DNA of 64,000 bases from Aquipuribacter nitratireducens (GTDB lineage Bacteria > Actinomycetota > Actinomycetes > Actinomycetales > JBBAYJ01): positions 310,001 to 374,000 of the forward strand of contig NZ_JBBEOG010000004.1 of the NCBI RefSeq assembly GCF_037860835.1, in the 5' to 3' direction. The notes beneath the pieces were generated by a model, which searched no databases, was not told where the DNA came from, and saw nothing but the letters and a program-made list of their open reading frames with translations. Shown here piece after piece: positions 33,940-42,806 of this stretch (the stretch's first letter is position 1; every line of letters begins with the position of its first letter). Made by a program: the position numbers and the translations under genes.

Positions 33940-34393
33940 CGACGCTCATCGACCCGTCGCTCTCGAGGACGACGGCCGCGACCTCGTCGAGGCCCCCGAC
34001 CCCGCTCGACCGGGCGGCCTGCAGGACGTCCTGCCGGGTCACCCGCTGCTCCCGCAGCGCGTCCTCGAGGACCTCGCCGTCGTCGACGAGCAGCGTCGGC
34101 GACGCCGTCACGACCCAGCGACCCTTCGGCAGCAGACGCGACGACCACGCGACGACGACCTGCAGGAGCGCGAGCAGGGCGAGGGCCGTGACCCCCTCGG
34201 CGAGCGCGATCTCCGTCGACAGGAGGATGGAGGCGAGGGTCGAGCCGAACGCGACGGTGACGACGAGGTCGAACGCGTTGAGCTTCGACAGCGTCCGCTT
34301 CCCCGCGAGCCGCAGGATGACGACGAGGGACACGTAGGCGGCCGCCCCCACGAGGACGGTCCGGCCGATGGTGGACCAGGAGTCGAACCACAT
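33857..34393 (-). CDS. DUF421 (YetF-like) membrane protein
   Basis: 178 residues. Two to three N-terminal membrane helices (about 8-80; GRTVLVGAAAYVSLVVILRL, TVAFGSTLASILLSTEIALAEG), then a cytosolic alpha/beta domain (about 85-160; TLLVDDGEVLEDALREQRVTRQDVL) as in Bacillus YetF/YdfS. Function not established; some members affect envelope or spore properties. The Gly/Arg/Ser tail after residue 160 is encoded opposite the antiporter gene and may not be conserved. Confidence 0.9.
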   Translation of the reverse strand: MWFDSWSTIGRTVLVGAAAYVSLVVILRLAGKRTLSKLNAFDLVVTVAFGSTLASILLSTEIALAEGVTALALLALLQVVVAWSSRLLPKGRWVVTASPTLLVDDGEVLEDALREQRVTRQDVLQAARSSGVGGLDEVAAVVLESDGSMSVVTHQQKGDGSALAGLRHAGTSGGRSGR

Positions 34394-34480
34394 GTCCCCA
34401 CCCGTACCCGGTGGGTGACACGAGGAACTACCTGCGGTCCCGGGTGCGACGGACGGTCCGTGCGGCCAGAGTGGGCCCTC

Positions 34481-36085
34481 GTGACGGCGACGCCCCCGAC
34501 GGACAGGCCGACGAGCTGGCTGCAGGACGCGCTGCTCTACGAGATCTACCCCCAGTCCTTCGCCGACTCCGACGGCGACGGGGTCGGCGACCTGAGGGGC
34601 GTCCTCGCCCACCTCGACCACCTGCAGTGGCTGGGCGTCGACGCGATCTGGTTCAACCCGCTGTTCGCCTCGCCCTTCCGCGACGCCGGGTACGACGTGG
34701 CGGACTACCTGCGCGTCGCCCCGCGCTACGGGACGAACGAGGACCTCGACGCGGTCGTCGCGGCCGCCCGCGATCGCGGCATCCACGTGCTCCTCGACCT
34801 GGTCGCCGGCCACACCTCGGACGAGCACGAGTGGTTCCAGGAGGCGCTGCGCGCGGAGGACGCGGACCCCGCGCACGACCGCTACATCTGGGCGCCGGAG
34901 CGGGACGAGCCCGGCGAGGAGTGGGTGCCGAGCCCCGGTCCGCGTCGCGGCTGGTACCTCAAGAACTTCTACGACTCCCAGCCGGCGCTCAACTTCGGCT
35001 ACCGGGACCCGGACCCGACCAAGCCGTGGCAGCAGCCGGTCGACGCCCCCGGCCCGCAGGCGAACCGGCAGGCCCTGAAGGACGTCATGCGGTTCTGGTT
35101 CGAGCGCGGGGTCATGGGGTTCCGGGTCGACATGGCGTTCTCCCTCGTGAAGGACGACCCCGGGTACGTCGCCACGACGGCGCTGTGGCGGGACCTGCGG
35201 GCGTGGCTCGACGCCGAGTGGCCCGACCGCGTGATCGTGCCGGAGGGCGTCGAGCCGCGGGAGCCGGAGCCGCCGGCCTTCCACGGGGACTTCGCCCTCG
35301 TCATCCACGCGATGCACAGCTCGCTGTTCGACAACGGCGGTTCCGGGCGCAAGCCGTGGTGGGAGCCGCGGCCGCCGTTCTTCGACGCCGACGCGCGAGG
35401 GTCCCTCGACGTGTTCCTCCAGGAGTGGGAGGAGCACCGCGCCCACTTCGGTGACGACCGGCCGCTCCTGCTCGCGACCGCCGACCACGACTACGCGCGC
35501 CTGCGCGTGGGGGACCGGCCGACCGAGCAGCTGCCGGCGGCGTTCGCGTTCCTCCTCACGTGGGGGACGACGCCGTCGGTGTACTACGGCGACGAGATCG
35601 GCCAGCGCACCCTCGTCGACGCCCCCGAGACCGAGGGGAGCGTGTGCCACCCCGGCTTCTACGACCGGGCCGCGTGCCGCACCCCGATGCAGTGGGAGCC
35701 CGGCCCCGGGGCGGGGTTCTCGACCGCGGACCCGCAGCGGTTCTACCTCCCGGTGGACACCGCGGCGGACCGTCCCGACGTCGCGACGCAGGCGGCCGAG
35801 GAGACGTCGCTGCTCCACACCGTGCGTCGCCTCGTGGCGCTGCGCCGGGAGGTGGCGGCGCTGCGCGTCGGCCCGAGCACGCGCGTGCTCCACCGCGACT
35901 ACCCGCTCGTGTACGAGCGCGGCGGGTCGCACGTCGTCGTCGTGAACCCCGCCCGTCGCGGCTACGACGTCGTGGTGCCCGAGGCGACCGGCGCGCGGCT
36001 GCTCCTCGGTGACGGGGTCAGCGCCGACGGGGACCGCGTCCACGTCGACGGCTTCGGCTGGGCGGTCCTCGAGACGCGCTCGTAG
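34481..36085 (+). CDS. GH13 alpha-glucosidase/amylase-family glycosidase
   Basis: 534 residues. The (beta/alpha)8 barrel begins LLYEIYPQSFADSDGDGVGDLRG, typical of oligo-1,6-glucosidase, trehalose synthase and sucrose isomerase relatives. Catalytic residues by motif: nucleophile Asp217 (GFRVDMAF), acid/base Glu255 (IVPEGVEP) and stabiliser Asp337 (TADHDYARL). A C-terminal beta domain runs from about 450. No signal peptide, so it acts on imported or stored oligosaccharide. The acid/base strand is PEG rather than the usual GE motif, so specificity is unclear. GTG at 34481. The 3' end overlaps an orphan LuxR-type gene on the other strand by 124 bp. Confidence 0.9.
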   Translation: MTATPPTDRPTSWLQDALLYEIYPQSFADSDGDGVGDLRGVLAHLDHLQWLGVDAIWFNPLFASPFRDAGYDVADYLRVAPRYGTNEDLDAVVAAARDRGIHVLLDLVAGHTSDEHEWFQEALRAEDADPAHDRYIWAPERDEPGEEWVPSPGPRRGWYLKNFYDSQPALNFGYRDPDPTKPWQQPVDAPGPQANRQALKDVMRFWFERGVMGFRVDMAFSLVKDDPGYVATTALWRDLRAWLDAEWPDRVIVPEGVEPREPEPPAFHGDFALVIHAMHSSLFDNGGSGRKPWWEPRPPFFDADARGSLDVFLQEWEEHRAHFGDDRPLLLATADHDYARLRVGDRPTEQLPAAFAFLLTWGTTPSVYYGDEIGQRTLVDAPETEGSVCHPGFYDRAACRTPMQWEPGPGAGFSTADPQRFYLPVDTAADRPDVATQAAEETSLLHTVRRLVALRREVAALRVGPSTRVLHRDYPLVYERGGSHVVVVNPARRGYDVVVPEATGARLLLGDGVSADGDRVHVDGFGWAVLETRS

Positions 36086-36333
36086 TGCAGGAGGACCGCG
36101 AGCACCCGCCGGTTGAGGTCGGGTGAGGGGTCGAGGTCGAGCTTGCGGAACACGTGCGCCGTCGTCGCCTCGACCGTCCGCTCGCTGACGAACAGCCGGC
36201 GCGCGATGCCCGCGTTCGACAGCCCGGCGGCCATGAGGTCGAGGACCTCGCGCTCGCGGCGCGTCAGTCGACCGAGCGCCTCGCCGACGTCGTCGACGGG
36301 GCACACCTGGTGCCTCGGGATCGGTGCAGCCAT
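35962..36333 (-). CDS. orphan LuxR-type helix-turn-helix protein
   Basis: 123 residues. A GerE/LuxR helix-turn-helix occupies about 18-80 (LTRREREVLDLMAAGLSNAGIA then RRLFVSERTVEATTAHVFRKL). There is no receiver or sensor domain, so it is either a stand-alone DNA-binding protein or the 3' remnant of a response regulator. The last about 40 residues are Ser/Pro/Thr-rich and are encoded opposite the GH13 gene, suggesting that the original stop was lost. ATG at 36333 with GAGGA just upstream. The 147-bp gap before it holds no further gene. Confidence 0.75.
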   Translation of the reverse strand: MAAPIPRHQVCPVDDVGEALGRLTRREREVLDLMAAGLSNAGIARRLFVSERTVEATTAHVFRKLDLDPSPDLNRRVLAVLLHYERVSRTAQPKPSTWTRSPSALTPSPRSSRAPVASGTTTS

Positions 36334-36480
36334 CGTCCTCGCCCCCTGTGGGTGACCGGACCGTCGCAGGCGCGCAGCGTCGTGGCGGTGGTGACAGCGG
36401 TCATCCTGCCAGGGCGCGCACGCAGCGTCACGAGATTTGTCAGGTCGGCCCCCTTCGCCCCGTCGGTCGTCGTCAGGGAG

Positions 36481-37158
36481 TCACGTCGAGGTGGTGACGG
36501 CGGCGGCGGTCGTCGCTGTCAGCACCGCCGTCTGCATGGCCTGCACGGAGGACCGCACGGCGTCCGCGGCCCATGCCCCGTCGGCGACGGCCTTCGCGCG
36601 CGACCTCGCGGTGCGGCGCTGCTCGCGGTCGAGGTCGGGCAGCACGGTGTGGGCGCGGTCGAGGGCCCGCAGGAGCGCGACGAGGGCACTCGTCCGCTCG
36701 TCCGACGCGAGGCCGGTCACGAGCACGTCGCGGAGCCGCTGCCGGACCGCGTCCTCGTGCTCGGAGTCCTCGGCCGGCCAGCGCGTCTGCGGGAAGAGGC
36801 CGAGGACGCGGTTCTCCTCGCGGCGCAGGATGCCGCGCTCCACCAGCCGGTCGAGCAGCCGCGGCCGCAGCTCCTTCCCGAGCCGCGACACGAGGTCCTG
36901 CGGCGTGCGGGACCTCTCCGCGACGGTCCCGAGCGCGGAGTCGAGGACGGGGTCGTCGAACGGGGCGGCGTCCACCACGCGCACGAGCTTCTGCCGGAGC
37001 AGCCGCCCGCTCTCCTCGACGTCCACCCGCTCGGCGAGCGCGAGCTCGAGCAGGAGCCCACCCCCGACGGCCGCGTCGAGGGTCGAGCCGTCGAGCGAGC
37101 TCCGTCCGGACTCGTCGTCGAGCACGAGCAGCAGCAGGTCGTCCGCGATGGTGAGCAC
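36481..37158 (-). CDS. GPP34 (GOLPH3-like) phosphoprotein
   Basis: 225 residues. The family opening LTIADDLLLLVLDDESGRSSLDGSTLDAAVGGGLLLELAL is clear, followed by alpha-helical repeats and FDDPVLDSALGTVAERSRTPQDL, ERGILRREENRVLGLFPQTRWP. In eukaryotes GPP34/GOLPH3 binds phosphoinositide; in actinobacteria the role is unknown and paralogs are common. A long Ala/Thr tail closes the protein. The GTG at 37158 has a weak ribosome-binding site. Divergent from the lipoprotein gene at 37235. Confidence 0.92.
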   Translation of the reverse strand: MLTIADDLLLLVLDDESGRSSLDGSTLDAAVGGGLLLELALAERVDVEESGRLLRQKLVRVVDAAPFDDPVLDSALGTVAERSRTPQDLVSRLGKELRPRLLDRLVERGILRREENRVLGLFPQTRWPAEDSEHEDAVRQRLRDVLVTGLASDERTSALVALLRALDRAHTVLPDLDREQRRTARSRAKAVADGAWAADAVRSSVQAMQTAVLTATTAAAVTTST

Positions 37159-37234
37159 CGCTCGACGGTAGCCAGCGGACCCGGCCGCCAGCGAGCAGGC
37201 GACCGCAGGGGCGTGGTGTGCGAGCGTGGGGGCG

Positions 37235-39007
37235 ATGCCCGCCCCCACGCCGACGTCCGTCCTGCGGCGACGGCTCGTGCGGCGGCGGGTGACGGTCGTG
37301 GTCGGAGCGGTCCTCGCCCTCCTCCTCGGTGCCTGCAGCGGGCGACCGACCCTCGACGGGCCCGCCGGGGGGCCCGCAGGAACGACGCCGTCCGCCGCGG
37401 CCACGGTGACCGCCGAGGCTGTGGTCCCGCGTCCCGTGCCGGCGGCGTCCGGCAGCAGCGCGGTCGTCGTCGGCGACGACGCGGCGACTGTCGCGTCCGG
37501 GGCGTCGCAGGCGCTCTTCCGGTCCTCGCCCGTGGTGGTCGTGGCCCCCGACGGGGGGTCCGCCGCCGACTCCACGGACCGTCTCAGGGCGGCGGGAGCA
37601 GCGGCGGCCCTCGGGGTGCCGCTGCTCCTCGCGCCCTCTCCTCCGGCCGCGGCCGCGTCGAGCGCTGCTGCGTCGTCGGCCGCGCGCTCGCCGGCCCCCT
37701 CGTCGCCCTCGGGCTCGCGTCTCGCGGCGGAGGTCGAGCGGCTCGGCGTGGGCGTCGTGCTGTCCGTCGGTGACGTCCCACTCGACGGTGCGGCGGTCCC
37801 GGTGGTCGCCGCGCCGGCGACGGCGACCGGGCTCGACGACCTGCTCGACCGCCCCGTCGAGGTCCCGTCCGACGCCGCGGCGGTGGCCGGCCTCGCACCC
37901 GTGGAGCCGCTGGAGCGCTGGGACGGTCCGGGGGAGGCGACCGGACCGGAGCTGCTGCGGTCGGTCGAGCCGCCGCGACCGGTGGCCGGCCTCGCCGTCC
38001 TCGTCGAGGACCCGGCCGAGCAGCTCGCGGCCGTCGCGACCGCGCGCGCCGCCGGCGCACCCGTCGTCGTCGTGCCGGGCGGGGACCCACGGGCGACGTC
38101 GGCGACCGTGCAGGCGCTCGCCGACCTCGCGCCCGAGACGGTCGTCGGTCTCGGCCCGGCGTTCGGCGACGCCGAGACGCTCGCGTGGCGCGCCGCGACC
38201 GCGGCGACCGGTGTCGAGCTGCCCGCCGGTGGCCAGCTCGTCCTGCCGGGCGCCATCTACGTCGCGCTGTACGGCTCGCCCATCACCTCCCGCCTCGGGG
38301 TGCTGGGGGAGCAGGGCCCGGACGCGACGATCGGACGCGCCGCCGCGCGCGCCGCGGAGTACGAGCCGCTCGTCGACACCCCGGTCGTGCCGACGCTGGA
38401 GATCATCGCGTCCGTGGCCGCGGGCGGGCCCGGTGCCGACGGCGACTACTCGACCGAGTGGCCCGTCGCCGACCTGCGCCCGCTCGTCGACCGGGCCCGC
38501 GACGCGGGCCAGTACGTGCTTCTCGACCTGCAGCCCGGCCGCTCGGACTTCCTGTCCCAGGCGCGCGAGTACGAGGAGCTCCTGCGCGAGCCCCACGTCG
38601 GGCTCGCGCTCGACCCCGAGTGGCGGCTCGCACCGGACGAGGTGCACCTCGAGCAGATCGGCCGCGTGGAGCGCGGCGAGGTGGACGCCGTCGTCACGTG
38701 GCTCGCCGACCTCGTGCGTGCGGAGCGGCTGCCGCAGAAGCTCCTCGTGCTCCACGCCTTCACCCCGCGGATGGTCCCGGGCGCCGACGACGTCGACCGC
38801 TCCCGCTCGGAGCTCGCGCTGCTCCTCCACGTCGACGGGCAGGGCAGCCAGGGCGCCAAGCAGGAGACGTGGCGCGGCCTGCGTGAGCACGCCCCCGGGG
38901 TCCGGTGGTGGGGGTGGAAGAACTTCGTCGACGAGGACGCGCCGATGCTGACGCCCGAGGAGACCGTGGCGGTCGAGCCGCTGCCGGACCTCGTCACGTA
39001 CCAGTGA
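37235..39007 (+). CDS. large lipoprotein, unrecognised family
   Basis: 590 residues. Arg-rich N-terminus, hydrophobic helix and lipobox LLGAC (ALLLGACSG) mark a surface lipoprotein. Residues about 65-260 form alternating alpha/beta units (VVVVAPDGGSAADSTDRLRAAGAAAALGVPLLL; VGVVLSVGDVPLDGA) that recall cell-wall-binding repeat 2 domains. The C-terminal half (about 340-585) has barrel-like strands with acidic ends (YVLLDLQPGRSDFLSQ, VGLALDPEWRL, LLVLHAFTPRM, WWGWKNFVDED), suggesting a glycosidase-type TIM barrel. Start ATG 37235 or GTG 37226. Function not assigned. The 3' end overlaps the reverse Ddn-like gene by 14 bp. Confidence 0.75.
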   Translation: MPAPTPTSVLRRRLVRRRVTVVVGAVLALLLGACSGRPTLDGPAGGPAGTTPSAAATVTAEAVVPRPVPAASGSSAVVVGDDAATVASGASQALFRSSPVVVVAPDGGSAADSTDRLRAAGAAAALGVPLLLAPSPPAAAASSAAASSAARSPAPSSPSGSRLAAEVERLGVGVVLSVGDVPLDGAAVPVVAAPATATGLDDLLDRPVEVPSDAAAVAGLAPVEPLERWDGPGEATGPELLRSVEPPRPVAGLAVLVEDPAEQLAAVATARAAGAPVVVVPGGDPRATSATVQALADLAPETVVGLGPAFGDAETLAWRAATAATGVELPAGGQLVLPGAIYVALYGSPITSRLGVLGEQGPDATIGRAAARAAEYEPLVDTPVVPTLEIIASVAAGGPGADGDYSTEWPVADLRPLVDRARDAGQYVLLDLQPGRSDFLSQAREYEELLREPHVGLALDPEWRLAPDEVHLEQIGRVERGEVDAVVTWLADLVRAERLPQKLLVLHAFTPRMVPGADDVDRSRSELALLLHVDGQGSQGAKQETWRGLREHAPGVRWWGWKNFVDEDAPMLTPEETVAVEPLPDLVTYQ

Positions 39008-39497
39008 CGGCGGCATCCGCGCGCTCGACCCGCAGGCACTGCGTGACCCCGAACGCCTTCATCGCCCGGAGCGCCGCGCGGGGGAAGTGCTCGGCGACGG
39101 ACTCCAGCGGGACGAGCCGCGGCGAGTCCACCGCGTGCTCCTCGCCCTCGTGGACGACGACCGCGGCCCCCGCCGCGAGCACGTTCCGCGCCCAGTCGGT
39201 GCGCGGCCCGTAGACGAGCCCGACGAGGAAGCCGTCCCCCGTCGCGACGACGTCGACGGGCGTCTCGTACGCGCGCCCCGAGCGCCTGCCGGTGTGACGG
39301 ACGACGGCGGCCTCCGCGCCGGGACGCCCCGCCGTCGCCATCGTGCGCGGGTTGAGCAGGCGCCGGTTGACCCGGCGCTGCAGGTCGACGACGACCGAGT
39401 CCTTCCGGCGCATGCCGAGCACCCACACGACGGCGAGCGTCGCGAGCGCGGCGGTCACGGCGAGGAGGGCGCGCAGCGGTCCCGACACGGACCTCAC
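38994..39497 (-). CDS. deazaflavin (F420)-dependent nitroreductase-family protein (Ddn-like)
   Basis: 167 residues. An N-terminal hydrophobic helix (about 7-27) is followed by the split-barrel Ddn fold: NRRLLNPRTMATAGRPGAEAAVVRHTGRRSGRAYETPVDVV, GDGFLVGLVYGPRTDWARNVLAAGAAVVVHEG. The family uses reduced F420 for quinone or nitro reduction; the helix would dock it to the membrane. GTG at 39497 is the first in-frame start and includes the helix. Fits with the F420-LLM enzyme and F420 reductase elsewhere in the window. Confidence 0.9.
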   Translation of the reverse strand: MRSVSGPLRALLAVTAALATLAVVWVLGMRRKDSVVVDLQRRVNRRLLNPRTMATAGRPGAEAAVVRHTGRRSGRAYETPVDVVATGDGFLVGLVYGPRTDWARNVLAAGAAVVVHEGEEHAVDSPRLVPLESVAEHFPRAALRAMKAFGVTQCLRVERADAAVTGT

Positions 39498-39583
39498 CGT
39501 GGCAGGCGCCCCCGGGACCCGCCAGCCCCGGCGCGTGCACGAGCACCCTTGACCGCGCGGGCGGACCGCCGCAGCATGCTGCC

Positions 39584-39988
39584 GTGACGGCGCGGCTCTT
39601 CGCCTACCTCAGCTACCCGGACGCGCCGCGGGCGCTCGACTGGCTCGCCGCGGTGGGCTTCGAGGTGGTCGCGCGTCAGGACGGGCCCGACGGGGCCGTG
39701 CTCCACGCCGAGGTGCGCCTCGGGGACGTCGTCTGCATGGTCGCGAGCGACGACGCCGCGTACGCGGTGCCGCCCCTCGTCGGGCGCTCCACCGGCGCCG
39801 GGCTCTACCTCGGCACGGCGTCGGTCGACGAGGTCGACGACTTCCACGCCGCCGCCGTCGCCGCGGGCGGCCGCTCGGTGATCGACCCGGAGGACACCGA
39901 GTGGGGCACCCGCCGCTGCCGGGTCCTCGACCCGGGCGGGCGGGAGTGGAGCGCCGGGACGTACCTGCCCGGCAGCAGCTGGGGCTGA
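39584..39988 (+). CDS. VOC (glyoxalase-like) family protein
   Basis: 134 residues, one vicinal-oxygen-chelate unit: YLSYPDAPRALDWLAAVGFEVVARQDG and VLDPGGREWSAGTYLP are the beginning and end of the paired beta-alpha-beta3 motif. A divalent-metal enzyme or binding protein (glyoxalase, resistance or isomerase type); no specific role can be given. The GTG at 39584 is the only start that preserves the first strand. Confidence 0.88.
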   Translation: MTARLFAYLSYPDAPRALDWLAAVGFEVVARQDGPDGAVLHAEVRLGDVVCMVASDDAAYAVPPLVGRSTGAGLYLGTASVDEVDDFHAAAVAAGGRSVIDPEDTEWGTRRCRVLDPGGREWSAGTYLPGSSWG

Positions 39989-40016
39989 CGGGGCGCGTCC
40001 GGGGCGACGGGCCTAG

Positions 40017-40033
40017 CCTCGGGCTGTCCGAGG
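40017..40033 (+). terminator. small stem-loop between VOC and dehydrogenase genes
   Basis: CCTCGG-GCTGT-CCGAGG, a 6-bp stem 28 bp after the VOC stop and 24 bp before the next start. It is a weak terminator or leader hairpin; neither can be decided. Confidence 0.3.
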
Positions 40034-40057
40034 ACGTGCAGCCGGCGAGGGGACCCG

Positions 40058-41203
40058 ATGGAGCGACTGACGATCGGCGTGGTCGGCACCACGCGGAAGC
40101 CGCACGAGCGGCGCCGGCCCCTCCACCCCGCGCACCTGCAGCGGCTCGACGAGGCCGTCCGCGCGCACCTGCTCGTGGAGCGCGGCTACGGCGCGCACTT
40201 CGGGGCCACCGACGAGGAGATCGCCCCCTGGGTGGGCGGGGTCGTAGACCGCGACGAGCTCCTCGGCCGCGCCGACGTCGTGCTCCTGCCGAAGCCGCTC
40301 GCGGCCGACCTCGCGGAGATGCGGGACGGGCAGGTGCTGTGGGGCTGGCCGCACCTCGTGCAGGACCCGGGGCTCACGCAGCTCGCGGTCGACCGGCGGC
40401 TGTCGGTCATCGCGTGGGAGTCGATGAACCACTGGAACGCCGACGGGTCGTACTCCCTCCACGTCTTCCACCTCAACAACGAGATCGCCGGCTACGCCGC
40501 GGTCGTGCACGCGCTGCAGCTCCGCGGTGCGACGGGGCACTACGGCCGCCCGCTGCGCGCCGCCGTCGTCTCCTTCGGCTCCACGGCCCGTGGCGCCGTC
40601 CGGGCGCTTCACGCCATGGGCGTGCTCGACGTCACCGTCATCACCCAGCGCGACAAGCCGGCCGTCGCGGCGCCGTTCGCGGGCGTCGTCATGGAGCGCT
40701 TCGAGCGGCTCGACGACGACCCGCACCGCACCCGCGTGCTGCGCGAGGACGGGCCCCAGGACACCGCCGCGTTCCTCGCCGAGCACGACGTCGTCGTCAA
40801 CTGCATCCTCCAGGACACCGAGAGCCCGCTCGTCTTCGTCGCCGACCCCGCCGCCCTGCGGCCGGGCACCCTCGTCGTCGACGTGTCCGTCGACACCGGC
40901 ATGGGGTTCTCGTGGGCGCGCCCGACGTCGTTCGCCGAGCCGATGGTGGAGGTCGGCGACCGCGTCCACTACTACGCGGTCGACCACACGCCGTCGCTGT
41001 ACTGGGACTCCGCCACGTGGACCATCAGCGAGGCGCTGCTCCCGTGGCTCGACGTCGTCCAGCGCGGACCGCGGGCGTGGGCCGAGCACCCGACGATCGG
41101 GCGGGCGGTCGAGATCGAGCAGGGAGAGATCCGCAACGAGCGGATCCTCACGTTCCAGGGCCGCTCGGCGGCCTACCCGCACGAGGTCGGAGGGACCGCG
41201 TGA
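40058..41203 (+). CDS. AlaDH/PNT-family dehydrogenase (N5-carboxyethyl-ornithine synthase-like)
   Basis: 381 residues. The N-terminal substrate domain begins IGVVGTTRKPHERRRPLHPAHL, the signature of the alanine dehydrogenase / pyridine nucleotide transhydrogenase group; KP in LLPKPLAADL and H in SMNHW are further family marks. The NAD(P)-binding half has AAVVSFGSTARGAVRALHAMG (G-x-T-x-x-G, a variant of GxGxxG). Closest named enzyme type is N5-(carboxyethyl)ornithine synthase; the true reaction could be another oxo-acid/amino-acid reductive condensation. ATG at 40058. Its stop overlaps the malate synthase start by 4 bases, so the two are translationally coupled. Confidence 0.8.
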   Translation: MERLTIGVVGTTRKPHERRRPLHPAHLQRLDEAVRAHLLVERGYGAHFGATDEEIAPWVGGVVDRDELLGRADVVLLPKPLAADLAEMRDGQVLWGWPHLVQDPGLTQLAVDRRLSVIAWESMNHWNADGSYSLHVFHLNNEIAGYAAVVHALQLRGATGHYGRPLRAAVVSFGSTARGAVRALHAMGVLDVTVITQRDKPAVAAPFAGVVMERFERLDDDPHRTRVLREDGPQDTAAFLAEHDVVVNCILQDTESPLVFVADPAALRPGTLVVDVSVDTGMGFSWARPTSFAEPMVEVGDRVHYYAVDHTPSLYWDSATWTISEALLPWLDVVQRGPRAWAEHPTIGRAVEIEQGEIRNERILTFQGRSAAYPHEVGGTA

Positions 41204-42789
41204 CCGCGAGACCGGACGGCGTGCTCGTCAGCGGCGAGGCCTACCCCGACGTCCTCACCCCGGAGGCGCTCGCGATGGTCGCCCGCCTCGAGCGGGCGTT
41301 CGGGGACCGGCGCCGCGAGCTCCTCGCCGCGCGGAAGGAGCGGCAGGCCGGCCTCGACGCCGGCGAGGAGCTCGGCTTCCTGCCGGAGACGGCGCACGTC
41401 CGCGAGGGCGGCTGGACCGTCGCGCCCCCGTCGCCGGGCCTGAGCGACCGGCGCGTGGAGATCACCGGGCCCACCGACCTGAAGATGGTGATCAACGCCC
41501 TCAACTCCGGCGCCACCGGCTTCATGGCCGACTTCGAGGACTCCAACACGCCGACCTGGGCCAACATGGTGACCGGCCAGGCGAGCCTCACCGCCGCAGT
41601 CGCGGGCACCCTGTCGTTCACGTCGCCGGACGGCAGGGAGTACCGCCTCGGCGAGCAGCTCGCCACGCTGCTCGTCCGGCCGCGCGGCTGGCACCTCGAC
41701 GAGCGGCACGTGATCGTCGACGGGAACGCGGTCTCCGCCTCGCTGTTCGACATCGGCGTCTTCTGCGTCCACAACGCCCGCACGCTCGCCGAGCGCGGCC
41801 GCGGCCCGTACTTCTACCTGCCGAAGCTCGAGAGCCACCTCGAGGCCCGGCTGTGGAACGACGTGCTGGACCTACTGGAGGCCCAGCTCGGTCTCGAGCA
41901 CGGGACGACGAAGGCGACCGTCCTCATCGAGACGCTGCCCGCCGCATTCGAGATGGACGAGATCCTCCACGAGCTCCGCGACCACTCGTGCTCGCTCAAC
42001 GCCGGCCGCTGGGACTACCTGTTCAGCGCCATCAAGACGAACCGGACGCGCGCCGACCGGATCCTGCCCGACCGCAGCAGCGTCACCATGGCGGTGCCGT
42101 TCATGCGCGCCTACACCGAGCTGCTCGTGAAGACGTGCCACCGTCGCGGCGCGCACGCGATGGGCGGCATGGCGGCGTTCATCCCGTCCCGTCGCGACGC
42201 CGCGCTCAACGAGAGGGCCCTGGCGAAGGTCGCCGAGGACAAGCGGCGCGAGGCGACCGCGGGCTTCGACGGCACGTGGGTCGCCCACCCCGACCTCGTG
42301 CCCGTCGCGATGGCGGAGCTCGACGCCGTCCTCCAGGGCCGCCCGCACCAGATCGAGCGGCAGCGGCCGGACGTCGACGTCACCGCCGAGCAGCTGCTCG
42401 ACATCGCCTCCGCCGGCACGCGGTGCACGGAGGACGGCCTGCGCAACGCGGTGTCGGTGTCGATCCAGTACCTGTCGTCGTGGCTGCGGGGCTCCGGCGC
42501 CGTCGGCGTGGACAACCTCATGGAGGACGTCGCGACCGCGGAGATCTCGCGGGCGCAGGTGTGGCAGTGGGTGCACCACGGCGTCACGCTCGACGACGGA
42601 CGCACCGTCACCGCCGACCTCGTCCGGCAGGTCGCGGCGGAGGAGCTGCAGAGGATCCGCGAGGCGGTGGGCGAGGACGTCTTCGCCGCCAGCCGCGCCG
42701 ACGACGCGATGGCGGTCTTCGAGGAGGTCGCGCTCTCCGACGAGCTCGTCGACTTCCTCACGCTGGTGGCGTACCAGCGCATCGACTGA
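41200..42789 (+). CDS. aceB: malate synthase A
   Basis: 529 residues, as in E. coli AceB (533). Condenses glyoxylate with acetyl-CoA to malate. Family blocks: EITGPTDLKMVINALNSGA, FMADFEDSNTPTWANMV, LLVRPRGWHLDERHV (glyoxylate Arg), KATVLIETLPAAFEMDEIL (metal Glu), LNAGRWDYLFSAIK (metal Asp), and DNLMEDVATAEISRAQVWQW (catalytic Asp region). GTG at 41200 overlaps the upstream dehydrogenase. Isocitrate lyase, its usual partner, is not in the window, so glyoxylate may come from another route. Confidence 0.97.
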   Translation: MTARPDGVLVSGEAYPDVLTPEALAMVARLERAFGDRRRELLAARKERQAGLDAGEELGFLPETAHVREGGWTVAPPSPGLSDRRVEITGPTDLKMVINALNSGATGFMADFEDSNTPTWANMVTGQASLTAAVAGTLSFTSPDGREYRLGEQLATLLVRPRGWHLDERHVIVDGNAVSASLFDIGVFCVHNARTLAERGRGPYFYLPKLESHLEARLWNDVLDLLEAQLGLEHGTTKATVLIETLPAAFEMDEILHELRDHSCSLNAGRWDYLFSAIKTNRTRADRILPDRSSVTMAVPFMRAYTELLVKTCHRRGAHAMGGMAAFIPSRRDAALNERALAKVAEDKRREATAGFDGTWVAHPDLVPVAMAELDAVLQGRPHQIERQRPDVDVTAEQLLDIASAGTRCTEDGLRNAVSVSIQYLSSWLRGSGAVGVDNLMEDVATAEISRAQVWQWVHHGVTLDDGRTVTADLVRQVAAEELQRIREAVGEDVFAASRADDAMAVFEEVALSDELVDFLTLVAYQRID

Positions 42790-42806
42790 CGCGCCGGGAC
42801 GCCGCG

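Noticed and set aside
39989-40057. Riboswitch before the AlaDH/PNT-type gene
   Set aside because: The 69-bp gap holds only one 6-bp hairpin; no known riboswitch core could be recognised.
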